Notes under the pieces: generated by a model | The model's database searches: none | What the model was told of the DNA's origin: nothing | Seen by the model: only the letters and a program-made list of their open reading frames with translations | In this document: positions 1-4,625 of the stretch, in pieces | Layout of the letters: every line of letters starts with the position of its first letter | Numbering within the stretch: the first letter of the stretch is position 1 | Position numbers and translations under genes: made by a program | NCBI GenBank assembly: GCA_014534155.1 | Contig: JACVSB010000134.1 | Location: 1-5,415 of the forward strand | Direction of reading: 5' to 3' | Length of the DNA stretch: 5,415 nucleotides | DNA from: Thermoleophilia bacterium | GTDB taxonomy: Bacteria > Actinomycetota > Thermoleophilia > Gaiellales > Gaiellaceae

Positions 1-239
1 ACGGCCTCGCCGGGGTCGTGAGCCTGAGGCCAGGTGAGCACGGTGTCGGTATTCAGATCCGGCTCCGTCCCGTCGAGCGTGTCCTCGATCCGGGCCTGCT
101 CCTCGGTCTTGAACAGCGGGTGGTTCTCGAACGGATCCTCGATGCTGTAGCGGGAGAGGGGCATCTCACCGTCGAGACCGGCGTTCCGTCTCTTCAGCTC
201 CAGGTGATCCTCGATCACTCGGGCGAACGTCGTCTCCAT
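1..239 (-). CDS. Small acidic hypothetical protein, C-terminus cut by window edge
   Basis: The frame is open from an ATG at 239 to the left edge, giving 79 residues with no stop; the protein begins METTFARVIEDHLELKRRNA. I do not recognise a characterised family. It is hydrophilic and acidic, with no signal peptide or membrane segment. An N-terminal charged, probably helical stretch (about residues 5-20) is followed by a motif-like stretch around residues 35-50 (DPFENHPLFKTEEQA) and then a loosely structured Asp/Glu/Thr-rich region. The start is well supported by a GGAGG core at 246-250, 6 nt upstream. The gene lies downstream of and codirectional with the cyclase gene, but a hairpin and a separate candidate promoter with a dyad (275-303) intervene, so it is probably its own transcription unit. 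It could be a small conserved cytoplasmic protein of actinobacteria; no function can be assigned. Confidence 0.75.
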   Translation of the reverse strand, partial: METTFARVIEDHLELKRRNAGLDGEMPLSRYSIEDPFENHPLFKTEEQARIEDTLDGTEPDLNTDTVLTWPQAHDPGEA

Positions 240-274
240 CGCACCTCCGTCTCGGGGTTTTGCGGTTGTCTCCG

Positions 275-303
275 GCAAAGTCGGCGATTGTAAACGACTT
301 TGC
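275..303. promoter_or_regulatory. Perfect 9-bp inverted repeat, candidate operator
   Basis: GCAAAGTCG at 275-283 is matched without error by CGACTTTGC at 295-303, separated by 11 nt. The dyad centre (289) falls within the TACAAT hexamer, and the predicted start site falls in the distal arm. The repeat would therefore not be transcribed whole from this promoter, and it looks like a DNA site for a dimeric regulator rather than an RNA hairpin. The half-site spacing of 20 bp, about two helical turns, suits a dimer. The regulator is not identifiable from the sequence. Confidence 0.5.
287..292 (-). promoter_or_regulatory. Candidate -10 element for the left-edge small gene
   Basis: The minus strand reads TACAAT, five of six matches to TATAAT including the key second A and last T. 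A start site near 280 would leave a leader of about 40 nt before the ATG at 239, which contains its Shine-Dalgarno. No good -35 is seen 16-18 nt upstream, where the sequence is GC-rich, so the promoter may need an activator or a different sigma factor. The box sits at the centre of the 275-303 inverted repeat. Confidence 0.45.
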
Positions 304-317
304 AGGAGGCGGGTGGG

Positions 318-351
318 CGAGGCGACGCGTCCGACGTTACGCGTCGCCTCG
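318..351 (-). terminator. Strong GC hairpin over the cyclase stop codon, possible terminator
   Basis: CGAGGCGACGCGT at 318-330 pairs perfectly with ACGCGTCGCCTCG at 339-351, giving a 13-bp stem with an 8-nt loop. The TAA stop of the diguanylate cyclase (339-337) lies at the stem-loop junction, so one arm encodes the last residues of the protein. No T-tract follows on either strand, so it is not a textbook intrinsic terminator. It may still stall polymerase or protect the 3' end of the message. It separates the cyclase from the next gene's candidate promoter. Confidence 0.5.
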
Positions 352-2172
352 GACGAACGCGCGCTCGCCGGGCACGCCCTCGCCTGCGACCGCGACCCGG
401 TTCTTCCCATCCGCCTTCGCCCGGTAGAGCGCCTCGTCGGCAGCGGCGAAGAGCGCGGCCTCGGTGGGCGACTCGGGGAACGCGGCGACGCCGAAGCTCG
501 CCGTTACCGTCAAGCCGCCGGCGACGTCCGCGGCGCGCCGGCTCTCCATGGCCACGCGGATCCTCTCGGCGACCTGCTGCGCCGCCTCCAGGTCGGTCTC
601 GGGCAGGAGCACCGTGAACTCCTCGCCGCCGTAGCGCGCCGGCGTGTCGACCTCGCGGAGGTTCTCCCGAAGCGCGTCGGCGAAGCTCCGCAGGACGTCG
701 TCTCCCGCCGGGTGGCCGTAGCGGTCGTTGACCTGCTTGAAGTCGTCCAGGTCGGCGACGAGCAGAGCCAGGGTGCCGCCGAAGCGTTCCACGCGCGTGA
801 GTTCCGCGTCGAGCGACTCCTCGAACCGCCGCCGGTTGGGAAGGCCCGTCAGCGTGTCGGTGACGGCCGCCTGCTCGAGCCGCTTGTGGAGCGTGGCGTT
901 CTCGAGCGCCGTCCTGGCCTGTGAGGCGAGCCAGTAGGCAAGCTCACGTGCCTCGTCGGAGAAGCCCGTCCGCCGGGGCGTCAGGAGGAGAAGCGCCTCC
1001 GAGTCACCTGCCGAGAGCGTGATCTCCAGGCGCTCGCCGTCGCGGCCCGGCTCCCCGGCGCTCGCGATCTCGGAGCCGTCGACGAGCAGACGGCCGCCGG
1101 CCGCGCCCGTGGCCTCGACCATGCTCTCGAGGATCACCGGGACGAGCAGGAGCGGGTTATGCGTTGCGGCGAGCGCGTCGCCAAAGCGGGCGACCGCGTC
1201 TCGCGCCCGCCCGCGCTCCCAAGCGAGCTCCTCGACGTGCGCCTCCAGATTCGCCGCCATGTCGTTGAAGGCGCGCCCCAGGCTCGCGAACTCGTCCCGC
1301 CCGCGAACCGGAACCCGCGACGAGAAGTTGCCGCGCGCGACCTCGTCGGCGGCGCCCGCGAGCTCCTTCAGCGAGCGGACGATCGTGCGACCGAGGAGGT
1401 GCGCGAGCGCGGCCGCGAGGCAGAGCGCGATCGCCGTGAGCAGGAGCACGCGCCGCCGGAGATCCGCGGCTTGCGCCTCGATCGTGCTCCTCGGCGTCAA
1501 CGCGACGAGCTGGGCGTCGGGGTGCCCGTCGACGAGCGTCGTCGCAAGCGCCCGGTACGTCCCGCCGGCGAGCTCGAGGTCGCGGGGCTCGGCATACGGG
1601 ACGGCCACGGACGCGAGCTCGTTCGGCCCGACCACCGTGCGACGACCGCTCAGGAGCGCGAAGCTGTCCGAGGGGGCGAGTCCCCCGTGCCGGGCAAGTC
1701 GCGCGACGAGGTCGCCGTCGAGAGGGACCCAGACGACGACGTACCCGAGCCAGCGCCCGCGTTCGTCGGCGACCTCCGCCACACGGCGGATGCCGAGCGC
1801 CGGAGGCCTGCTTCCGGCCGCGACCTGCCCGTCGAGGTAGAACGCCGCGCGCCCGACCTCGCGGTCGCGGTAGAGGCGCGCCAGGGCCGCACGATTGCTC
1901 TCGGCCGCGGCGACCCGAAAGGCTTTCGCGTGCGCGAGCGAGGCAGCGTTCGCCTCGGCGTCCTCCACCAGGCGCCCGAACTCCACCGCCGCGTTGTGAA
2001 GCGCGCGGTGCAGGCGCGCGTCCGCGCGCCGGGTCTCCCCGCTCGTCGCCACTTCGCTGAACGCCCACACGGCTGTCAGGAGCGGCAGCATTGCGAGGAG
2101 CACGAAGAACGCTGCAAGCCGGAACTTGAAGCTCGCGACGTGGCTCTCGATCCAGGACGCAAACCGCAGCAT
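337..2172 (-). CDS. Membrane diguanylate cyclase with HAMP, GAF-like and GGDEF domains
   Basis: A 611-aa protein predicted to make cyclic di-GMP from two GTP at the membrane. Transmembrane segment 1 is at about 18-40, followed by an extracytoplasmic Cache-like sensor at about 41-240. Segment 2 is at about 242-264, a HAMP linker at about 261-314, a degenerate GAF-like region at about 327-427 and the GGDEF domain at about 436-596. The catalytic signature is GGEEF at 515-519, a normal active variant. The metal Asp region (ADLDDFKQVND) starts near 473, and the inhibitory I-site REVD (506-509) sits five residues before the signature, so product feedback inhibition is expected. The frame extends upstream to an ATG at 2229 (630 aa), but that start has no Shine-Dalgarno. 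The ATG at 2172 is preceded by AGGAGG, although with only 3 nt spacing, and by a sigma-28-like promoter, so I chose it. The stimulus sensed is unknown. Confidence 0.93.
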   Translation of the reverse strand: MLRFASWIESHVASFKFRLAAFFVLLAMLPLLTAVWAFSEVATSGETRRADARLHRALHNAAVEFGRLVEDAEANAASLAHAKAFRVAAAESNRAALARLYRDREVGRAAFYLDGQVAAGSRPPALGIRRVAEVADERGRWLGYVVVWVPLDGDLVARLARHGGLAPSDSFALLSGRRTVVGPNELASVAVPYAEPRDLELAGGTYRALATTLVDGHPDAQLVALTPRSTIEAQAADLRRRVLLLTAIALCLAAALAHLLGRTIVRSLKELAGAADEVARGNFSSRVPVRGRDEFASLGRAFNDMAANLEAHVEELAWERGRARDAVARFGDALAATHNPLLLVPVILESMVEATGAAGGRLLVDGSEIASAGEPGRDGERLEITLSAGDSEALLLLTPRRTGFSDEARELAYWLASQARTALENATLHKRLEQAAVTDTLTGLPNRRRFEESLDAELTRVERFGGTLALLVADLDDFKQVNDRYGHPAGDDVLRSFADALRENLREVDTPARYGGEEFTVLLPETDLEAAQQVAERIRVAMESRRAADVAGGLTVTASFGVAAFPESPTEAALFAAADEALYRAKADGKNRVAVAGEGVPGERAFVRGDA

Positions 2173-2182
2173 CGCCCTCCTC

Positions 2183-2210
2183 GTATCGACGCTTCCGCTA
2201 TGCCCCTTTA
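2183..2210 (-). promoter_or_regulatory. Candidate sigma-28 (FliA/SigD)-like promoter for the cyclase gene
   Basis: The minus strand reads TAAA (2210-2207), 16 nt, then GTCGATAC (2190-2183). The known FliA/SigD consensus is TAAA-N15-GCCGATAA, so the core CGATA is kept and the spacer is one base longer. Transcription would begin a few nucleotides before the ATG at 2172, giving a nearly leaderless message. The TAAA lies in the loop of a CCCC/GGGG mini-palindrome (2203-2214). Motility-type control of a c-di-GMP enzyme is biologically sensible, but the evidence is sequence similarity alone. Confidence 0.35.
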
Positions 2211-2259
2211 GGGGGATCGGCCGCGGCATCCATATCGCGCGAGCCGGAGAGACGAGCGA

Positions 2260-2526
2260 CTAGAAGACGGGGCGATCGGAAACCACGGCGATCACCATGC
2301 CTGCGAGCCAGCACACGGTCGCGAAGGCGAGCGCTCCCGCCGCAAGCCGCCGCTGCGCGGTGGCCAGGCCGGCCGCGATCAGCGCGACGAGCAGCGCTGC
2401 CGTGCCGACGCGCCCCGGATACCAGACGAGGCCGAGGAGGCCGCCGAGGAGCGCGAACGCCGCGAGAAACCCTGCCACGGTGTCCGCGGTGGAGATGCGG
2501 CCACCCGGCGACCCGTTCGCGGGCAT
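2260..2526 (-). CDS. Small three-span hypothetical membrane protein
   Basis: An 88-aa protein starting MPANGSPGG. Three hydrophobic segments are visible at about 14-35, 39-57 and 61-82, with short loops (WYPGR, QRR), and it ends in a short SDRPVF tail. There are no catalytic motifs or cysteine clusters, and I do not recognise the family. The hydrophobic pattern and its clean fit between neighbours argue that it is a real gene: the ATG lies 3 nt after the TAG of the upstream 96-aa gene. With no good Shine-Dalgarno of its own, it is probably translated by coupling. It appears to be the last gene of the operon headed by the NrtR-like regulator. A role in transport or membrane signalling linked to that operon is possible but unsupported by any motif. 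Confidence 0.75.
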   Translation of the reverse strand: MPANGSPGGRISTADTVAGFLAAFALLGGLLGLVWYPGRVGTAALLVALIAAGLATAQRRLAAGALAFATVCWLAGMVIAVVSDRPVF

Positions 2527-2529
2527 GCG

Positions 2530-2820
2530 CTAGCGCTCGCCGCGGGCCCGGGCGAGCGTCGTGGCCCGTGCGCCGCGTACGGGGATCCCGTGCGGGCCGC
2601 GGCGCCGGCCGAGTCGCGGCCGCGGCCGGTGGGGCCGCCATCCCGGACCGCCGTTCTCGCCGAGCTCCTCGCCGGCGGCGCCGGTATCGGCCTCCGGTGG
2701 ATCCTTCACCGCCCACCAGATCACCCAGGCGAGGTAGAGGATGGGGATCTTCAGGATCACCATGAACCAGAGGACGAACCAGAGCACGCGGCGAGTGTAT
2801 ACGCGGCCGCCTCCGTTCAT
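2530..2820 (-). CDS. Small single-span membrane protein with Arg/Pro/Gly-rich tail
   Basis: A 96-aa protein. A Trp-rich hydrophobic segment at about 11-38 (including LWFVLWFMVILKIPILYLAW) is followed by an acidic linker at about 39-58. The rest is an Arg/Pro/Gly-rich cytoplasmic-type tail with an RRRGPHG motif near 72-78. I recall similar short proteins in actinobacteria, but none of known function. The frame is open further upstream to 3171, but that part is only a shadow of the NrtR-like gene. The ATG at 2820 overlaps the TGA of that gene as ATGA, which fixes the start and implies translational coupling. The hydrophobic segment contains a Lys and a Pro in its middle, so it may be a kinked single span or a hairpin. 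Function unknown. Confidence 0.75.
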   Translation of the reverse strand: MNGGGRVYTRRVLWFVLWFMVILKIPILYLAWVIWWAVKDPPEADTGAAGEELGENGGPGWRPHRPRPRLGRRRGPHGIPVRGARATTLARARGER

Positions 2821-3512
2821 CTGGCCCCGGGTGGGCGCAGGACGGCGAACGGATCCGTGACCTCCAGCGCCCGCCGACGGAAGCGGAAGACGGTCGCCGG
2901 CCGGCCGCCCGTCCTGCCCGACGCGCGCTGCTCGCCCGTGGGCTCGAGGAGCCGACGGCGGAGGAGGACGCGCTGGAGATTCGTCGCCGAGACCTCGTGG
3001 CCGAGCGCGGCGCCGTAGAGCGCGCGAAGCTCGGAGATCGTGAACTCGCGCGGCGCGAGGGCGAAGCCTGCGTTCGTGTAGGAGAGCTTCGCGCGGAGGC
3101 GCTCGCGCCCGGCGAGGGCGAGCTCGCGGTGGTCGAAGGCGGGCTCCGGAAGCTCGTCGACTGCGTGCCACGCGGTGTCTCCCGGCAGCACCGGGTCGAG
3201 GTCGGCGGGGACGAGACCGAGGTACGCGGTCGCGACGACCCAGTCCTCGGGATGGCGAGCAGGGTCGCTTCGCGTCTCGAGCTGTTCCAGATGCGCCAGC
3301 TCGCGGACGTCGACCTTCGCCGCCAGGTGGCGGCGGATCGACTGCTCGAGCGTCTCCCCCGGCTCGAGGACCCCGCCTGGGAGCGCCCAGGAACCCGCGA
3401 ACGGCGCGCGGGCCCGCTGCCAGAGGAGCACCTTCAGCACCTCGTCGCGCACCTGGAGGACGACCGCGAGCGCCTCGTGGCCCGGACGGTCTCCTGTGCT
3501 AGACTTCCCCAC
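2817..3512 (-). CDS. nrtR: NrtR-like transcriptional regulator (degenerate Nudix domain plus winged helix)
   Basis: A 231-aa protein matching the NrtR layout and length. The Nudix-like domain (about 11-130) contains FAGSWALPGGVLEPGETLEQ, then about 155-212 form a C-terminal winged helix (FTISELRALYGAALG at 157-171, then LLEPTGE and a Gly/Arg wing ending in VFRF). The first half of the Nudix box (G-x5-E) is intact, but the catalytic part, normally REUxEExGU, reads RHLAAKVDV. This predicts no hydrolysis, only ligand sensing. Known NrtR proteins repress NAD-biosynthesis genes and release DNA on binding ADP-ribose. The divergent neighbour is a nicotinamidase, which fits. The start is a GTG at 3512 just below a good promoter, so the message would be nearly leaderless. 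The frame stays open to 3818, but that extension is low-complexity antisense of the nicotinamidase. A plain Nudix hydrolase is the less likely alternative. Confidence 0.85.
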   Translation of the reverse strand: MGKSSTGDRPGHEALAVVLQVRDEVLKVLLWQRARAPFAGSWALPGGVLEPGETLEQSIRRHLAAKVDVRELAHLEQLETRSDPARHPEDWVVATAYLGLVPADLDPVLPGDTAWHAVDELPEPAFDHRELALAGRERLRAKLSYTNAGFALAPREFTISELRALYGAALGHEVSATNLQRVLLRRRLLEPTGEQRASGRTGGRPATVFRFRRRALEVTDPFAVLRPPGAR

Positions 3513-3530
3513 GAGTTTTCGATTTATAGG
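3500..3530 (+). promoter_or_regulatory. Candidate promoter of the nicotinamidase gene
   Basis: The plus strand has TAGACT at 3500-3505 as a plausible -35. A -10 candidate, TTATAG or TATAGG, lies at 3524-3530 after 18-19 nt. The -10 is imperfect, lacking the final T, so the exact register is uncertain. Its bases are shared with the -10 of the opposing promoter. A start site near 3536 would leave a short leader holding the AGGAGG at 3542-3547. Confidence 0.45.
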
Positions 3531-3537
3531 CGCAAAC
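3515..3537. promoter_or_regulatory. Candidate NrtR operator: inverted repeat on the shared -10
   Basis: GTTTTCG (3515-3521) and CGCAAAC (3531-3537) form an inverted repeat with six of seven positions matching around a 9-nt centre. The GTTT/AAAC ends are exact. The dyad centre at 3526 falls inside both overlapping -10 elements, so a bound dimer would block both promoters. That NrtR is the binder is inference from its gene being adjacent and divergent; the motif was not compared with any collection. Confidence 0.45.
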
Positions 3538-3551
3538 CCCGAGGAGGACAA
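3523..3551 (-). promoter_or_regulatory. Promoter of the NrtR-like gene
   Basis: The minus strand carries TTGTCC (3551-3546), a 17-nt spacer and TATAAA (3528-3523), respectively four and five matches to the sigma-70 consensus at ideal spacing. Transcription would start near 3516, three or four nucleotides before the GTG at 3512, so a nearly leaderless mRNA is predicted. The -35 lies on the same bases as the Shine-Dalgarno of the divergent nicotinamidase gene. Confidence 0.65.
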
Positions 3552-3552
3552 G

Positions 3553-4101
3553 GTGAAGGCCCTCGTCATCGTGGACATGCTGAAAGACTTCGTCGACGGA
3601 TCGCTCGCGAACCCGCGCGCCGTCGCGATCGTCGAGCCGCTCCGCCGCCTGCTCGCGCACGCGCGCGAGGAGGGCTGGGCCGTGGTCTTCTCGAACGACG
3701 CGCACCGGCCGGGCGACCCCGAGCTCAAGGTCTGGGGGGAGCACGCAATGGAGGGCTCCCCGGGCGCCGAGGTGATCGACGAGCTCGCGCCCCGTGAGGG
3801 CGAGCTCGTCTCGCCCAAGCGTCACTACGGCGCCTTCGATGAGACGGGGCTGGCCGAGCAGCTGCGCGAGCGCGGCGTCCAAGAGGTCGTGATCGCCGGG
3901 CAGCACACGCACATCTGCGTTCGCCACTCGTCGTACGGCGCCCTCAAGGCCGGCTTCGAGGTCACCGTTCCCGGCGACGCCGTCTGCGCCTTCGAGGGGG
4001 TCGACGAGGACGAGGCGCTCGAGTACCTGAAGATGGCGTACGCGGCGAAGGTGACGACCGTGGCCGAGCTGACCGGCGCGGGCGTCCCCTCGCCCGCCTA
4101 G
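3553..4101 (+). CDS. pncA: Nicotinamidase-type cysteine hydrolase (isochorismatase superfamily)
   Basis: A 182-aa cytoplasmic enzyme predicted to hydrolyse nicotinamide to nicotinate and ammonia for NAD salvage. The catalytic triad is visible as D8 (VIVDMLKDF), K89 (SPKRHYGAF) and C122 (THICVRHSS). The metal ligands of true nicotinamidases also appear present: D49 and H51 in SNDAH, E57 and H64 in PELKVWGEH. The KRHY.AF..T.L stretch resembles Gram-positive PncA. A detail to note is T-H-I-C at the nucleophile where T-D-x-C is more usual. The GTG at 3553 is chosen because AGGAGG (3542-3547) lies 5 nt upstream and the protein then begins directly with the first beta strand. Upstream codons to 3175 are antisense to the NrtR-like gene. 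The divergent NrtR-like regulator strengthens the NAD-salvage assignment. Another amidase or isochorismatase activity cannot be excluded. Confidence 0.85.
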   Translation: MKALVIVDMLKDFVDGSLANPRAVAIVEPLRRLLAHAREEGWAVVFSNDAHRPGDPELKVWGEHAMEGSPGAEVIDELAPREGELVSPKRHYGAFDETGLAEQLRERGVQEVVIAGQHTHICVRHSSYGALKAGFEVTVPGDAVCAFEGVDEDEALEYLKMAYAAKVTTVAELTGAGVPSPA

Positions 4102-4121
4102 GGCGCGCGAGCGCGCGCGCC
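4102..4121 (+). repeat. GC-only hairpin directly after the nicotinamidase stop
   Basis: GGCGCGCG (4102-4109) pairs perfectly with CGCGCGCC (4114-4121) around an AGCG loop, starting at the base after the TAG. No T-tract follows. It could act as a weak terminator or a 3'-end stabiliser for the nicotinamidase message, but alternating GC runs form such dyads easily in this genome, so the functional claim is weak. Confidence 0.3.
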
Positions 4122-4174
4122 GCGTGGGCGCCCTCAAGGTTTACGCATCCGCGCGCCGCGGAGAGAAGCCGGCC

Positions 4175-4585
4175 GTGACCGCGAGGACGACCGTCGTCGC
4201 CGCGTGCGGTGTGAGCGCGGGCGTCCACCTGGCGCTCTTCGCGACCCATGCGACGTCGCTTCCCGCATACGCGGCGGCGTTCCTCTCGGCCGCGCTCGTC
4301 CTCGCGCTGGCAGGGCTCGCGGTCGCCCTGCGTCCCGAGAGCCCGGCTCCGCTCGGCGCCGCCCTCCTGTTCGCCGCGCTCCTCACGGCGTACGCGCTCT
4401 TCAAGCACGAGCCGTTCGACTTCGCCGCGGGCCTCTCGAAGGCCGTCGAAGCTGTCGGGCTCGCGGCGGCCCTCCTCCTCCGGCGGGACCGCGGCGAGGT
4501 GGTCGAGCCGGCCTCCGCCTTCGCCGTCCTCGCCGTCTGCGTCGCGGCCGGGATCATGCTCGGCGGCGGGCACGCGCACGGGTAG
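4175..4585 (+). CDS. Multi-span hypothetical membrane protein with GGGHAHG terminus
   Basis: A 136-aa, Ala/Leu-rich integral membrane protein with four to five predicted spans at about 6-24, 31-52, 59-76, 87-103 and 112-130. A conserved-looking loop (FKHEPFDF, about 76-83) lies between the third and fourth, and the protein ends in GGGHAHG, whose two histidines might bind a metal. I do not recognise the family. The frame opens earlier, at a GTG at 4124 (153 aa), but that start sits in the GC-rich hairpin region with no Shine-Dalgarno. The GTG at 4175 has GGAGAG 9 nt upstream, so I prefer it; the choice is moderate. It follows the nicotinamidase by 73 nt on the same strand and could be cotranscribed with it. 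Function unknown. Confidence 0.7.
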   Translation: MTARTTVVAACGVSAGVHLALFATHATSLPAYAAAFLSAALVLALAGLAVALRPESPAPLGAALLFAALLTAYALFKHEPFDFAAGLSKAVEAVGLAAALLLRRDRGEVVEPASAFAVLAVCVAAGIMLGGGHAHG

Positions 4586-4613
4586 CCCGTCCCCCTACCG
4601 CTCCGCCCGCGCG

Positions 4614-4619
4614 TATGGT
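4614..4619 (+). promoter_or_regulatory. Candidate -10 element for leaderless transcription of the DUF255 gene
   Basis: TATGGT keeps the two critical -10 positions (second A, last T) and lies exactly 6 nt before the GTG at 4626. The expected start site therefore coincides with the first base of the start codon. Leaderless GTG/ATG genes with this geometry are common in actinobacteria. No -35 is evident 17 nt upstream, and a GGGAG run here could instead serve as a short-spaced Shine-Dalgarno. Confidence 0.4.
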
Positions 4620-4625
4620 GGGAGC

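Noticed and set aside
1159..2211. Long plus-strand open frame opposite the cyclase gene (350 codons)
   Set aside because: The product is Arg/Glu/Ala-rich with no recognisable fold, a typical antisense shadow in high-GC DNA. The minus strand carries clear GGDEF, HAMP and membrane segments.
2203..2214. CCCC-TTTA-GGGG palindrome as a terminator for the 88-aa gene
   Set aside because: A 4-bp stem without a T-tract is too short. It is better explained as coinciding with the TAAA of the candidate sigma-28 promoter.
2821..3171. Upstream extension of the 96-aa membrane protein frame
   Set aside because: This stretch is an Arg/Pro-rich shadow of the NrtR-like gene in another frame. The ATGA overlap at 2820 gives a natural coupled start.
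3513..3818. N-terminal extension of the NrtR-like frame by 102 residues
   Set aside because: It is Ser/Arg-rich low complexity, lies wholly antisense to the nicotinamidase gene and its spacer, and would put the promoter and dyad inside the coding sequence. The GTG at 3512 gives the family's normal N-terminus.
3499..4137. Minus-strand open frame opposite the nicotinamidase gene (212 codons)
   Set aside because: No domain is recognisable and the translation mirrors the codon bias of the real plus-strand gene.
4124..4174. Earlier GTG start for the 136-aa membrane protein
   Set aside because: No Shine-Dalgarno precedes 4124 and the extra 17 residues add no family-like feature. GGAGAG ahead of 4175 is better, though the longer form is not excluded.
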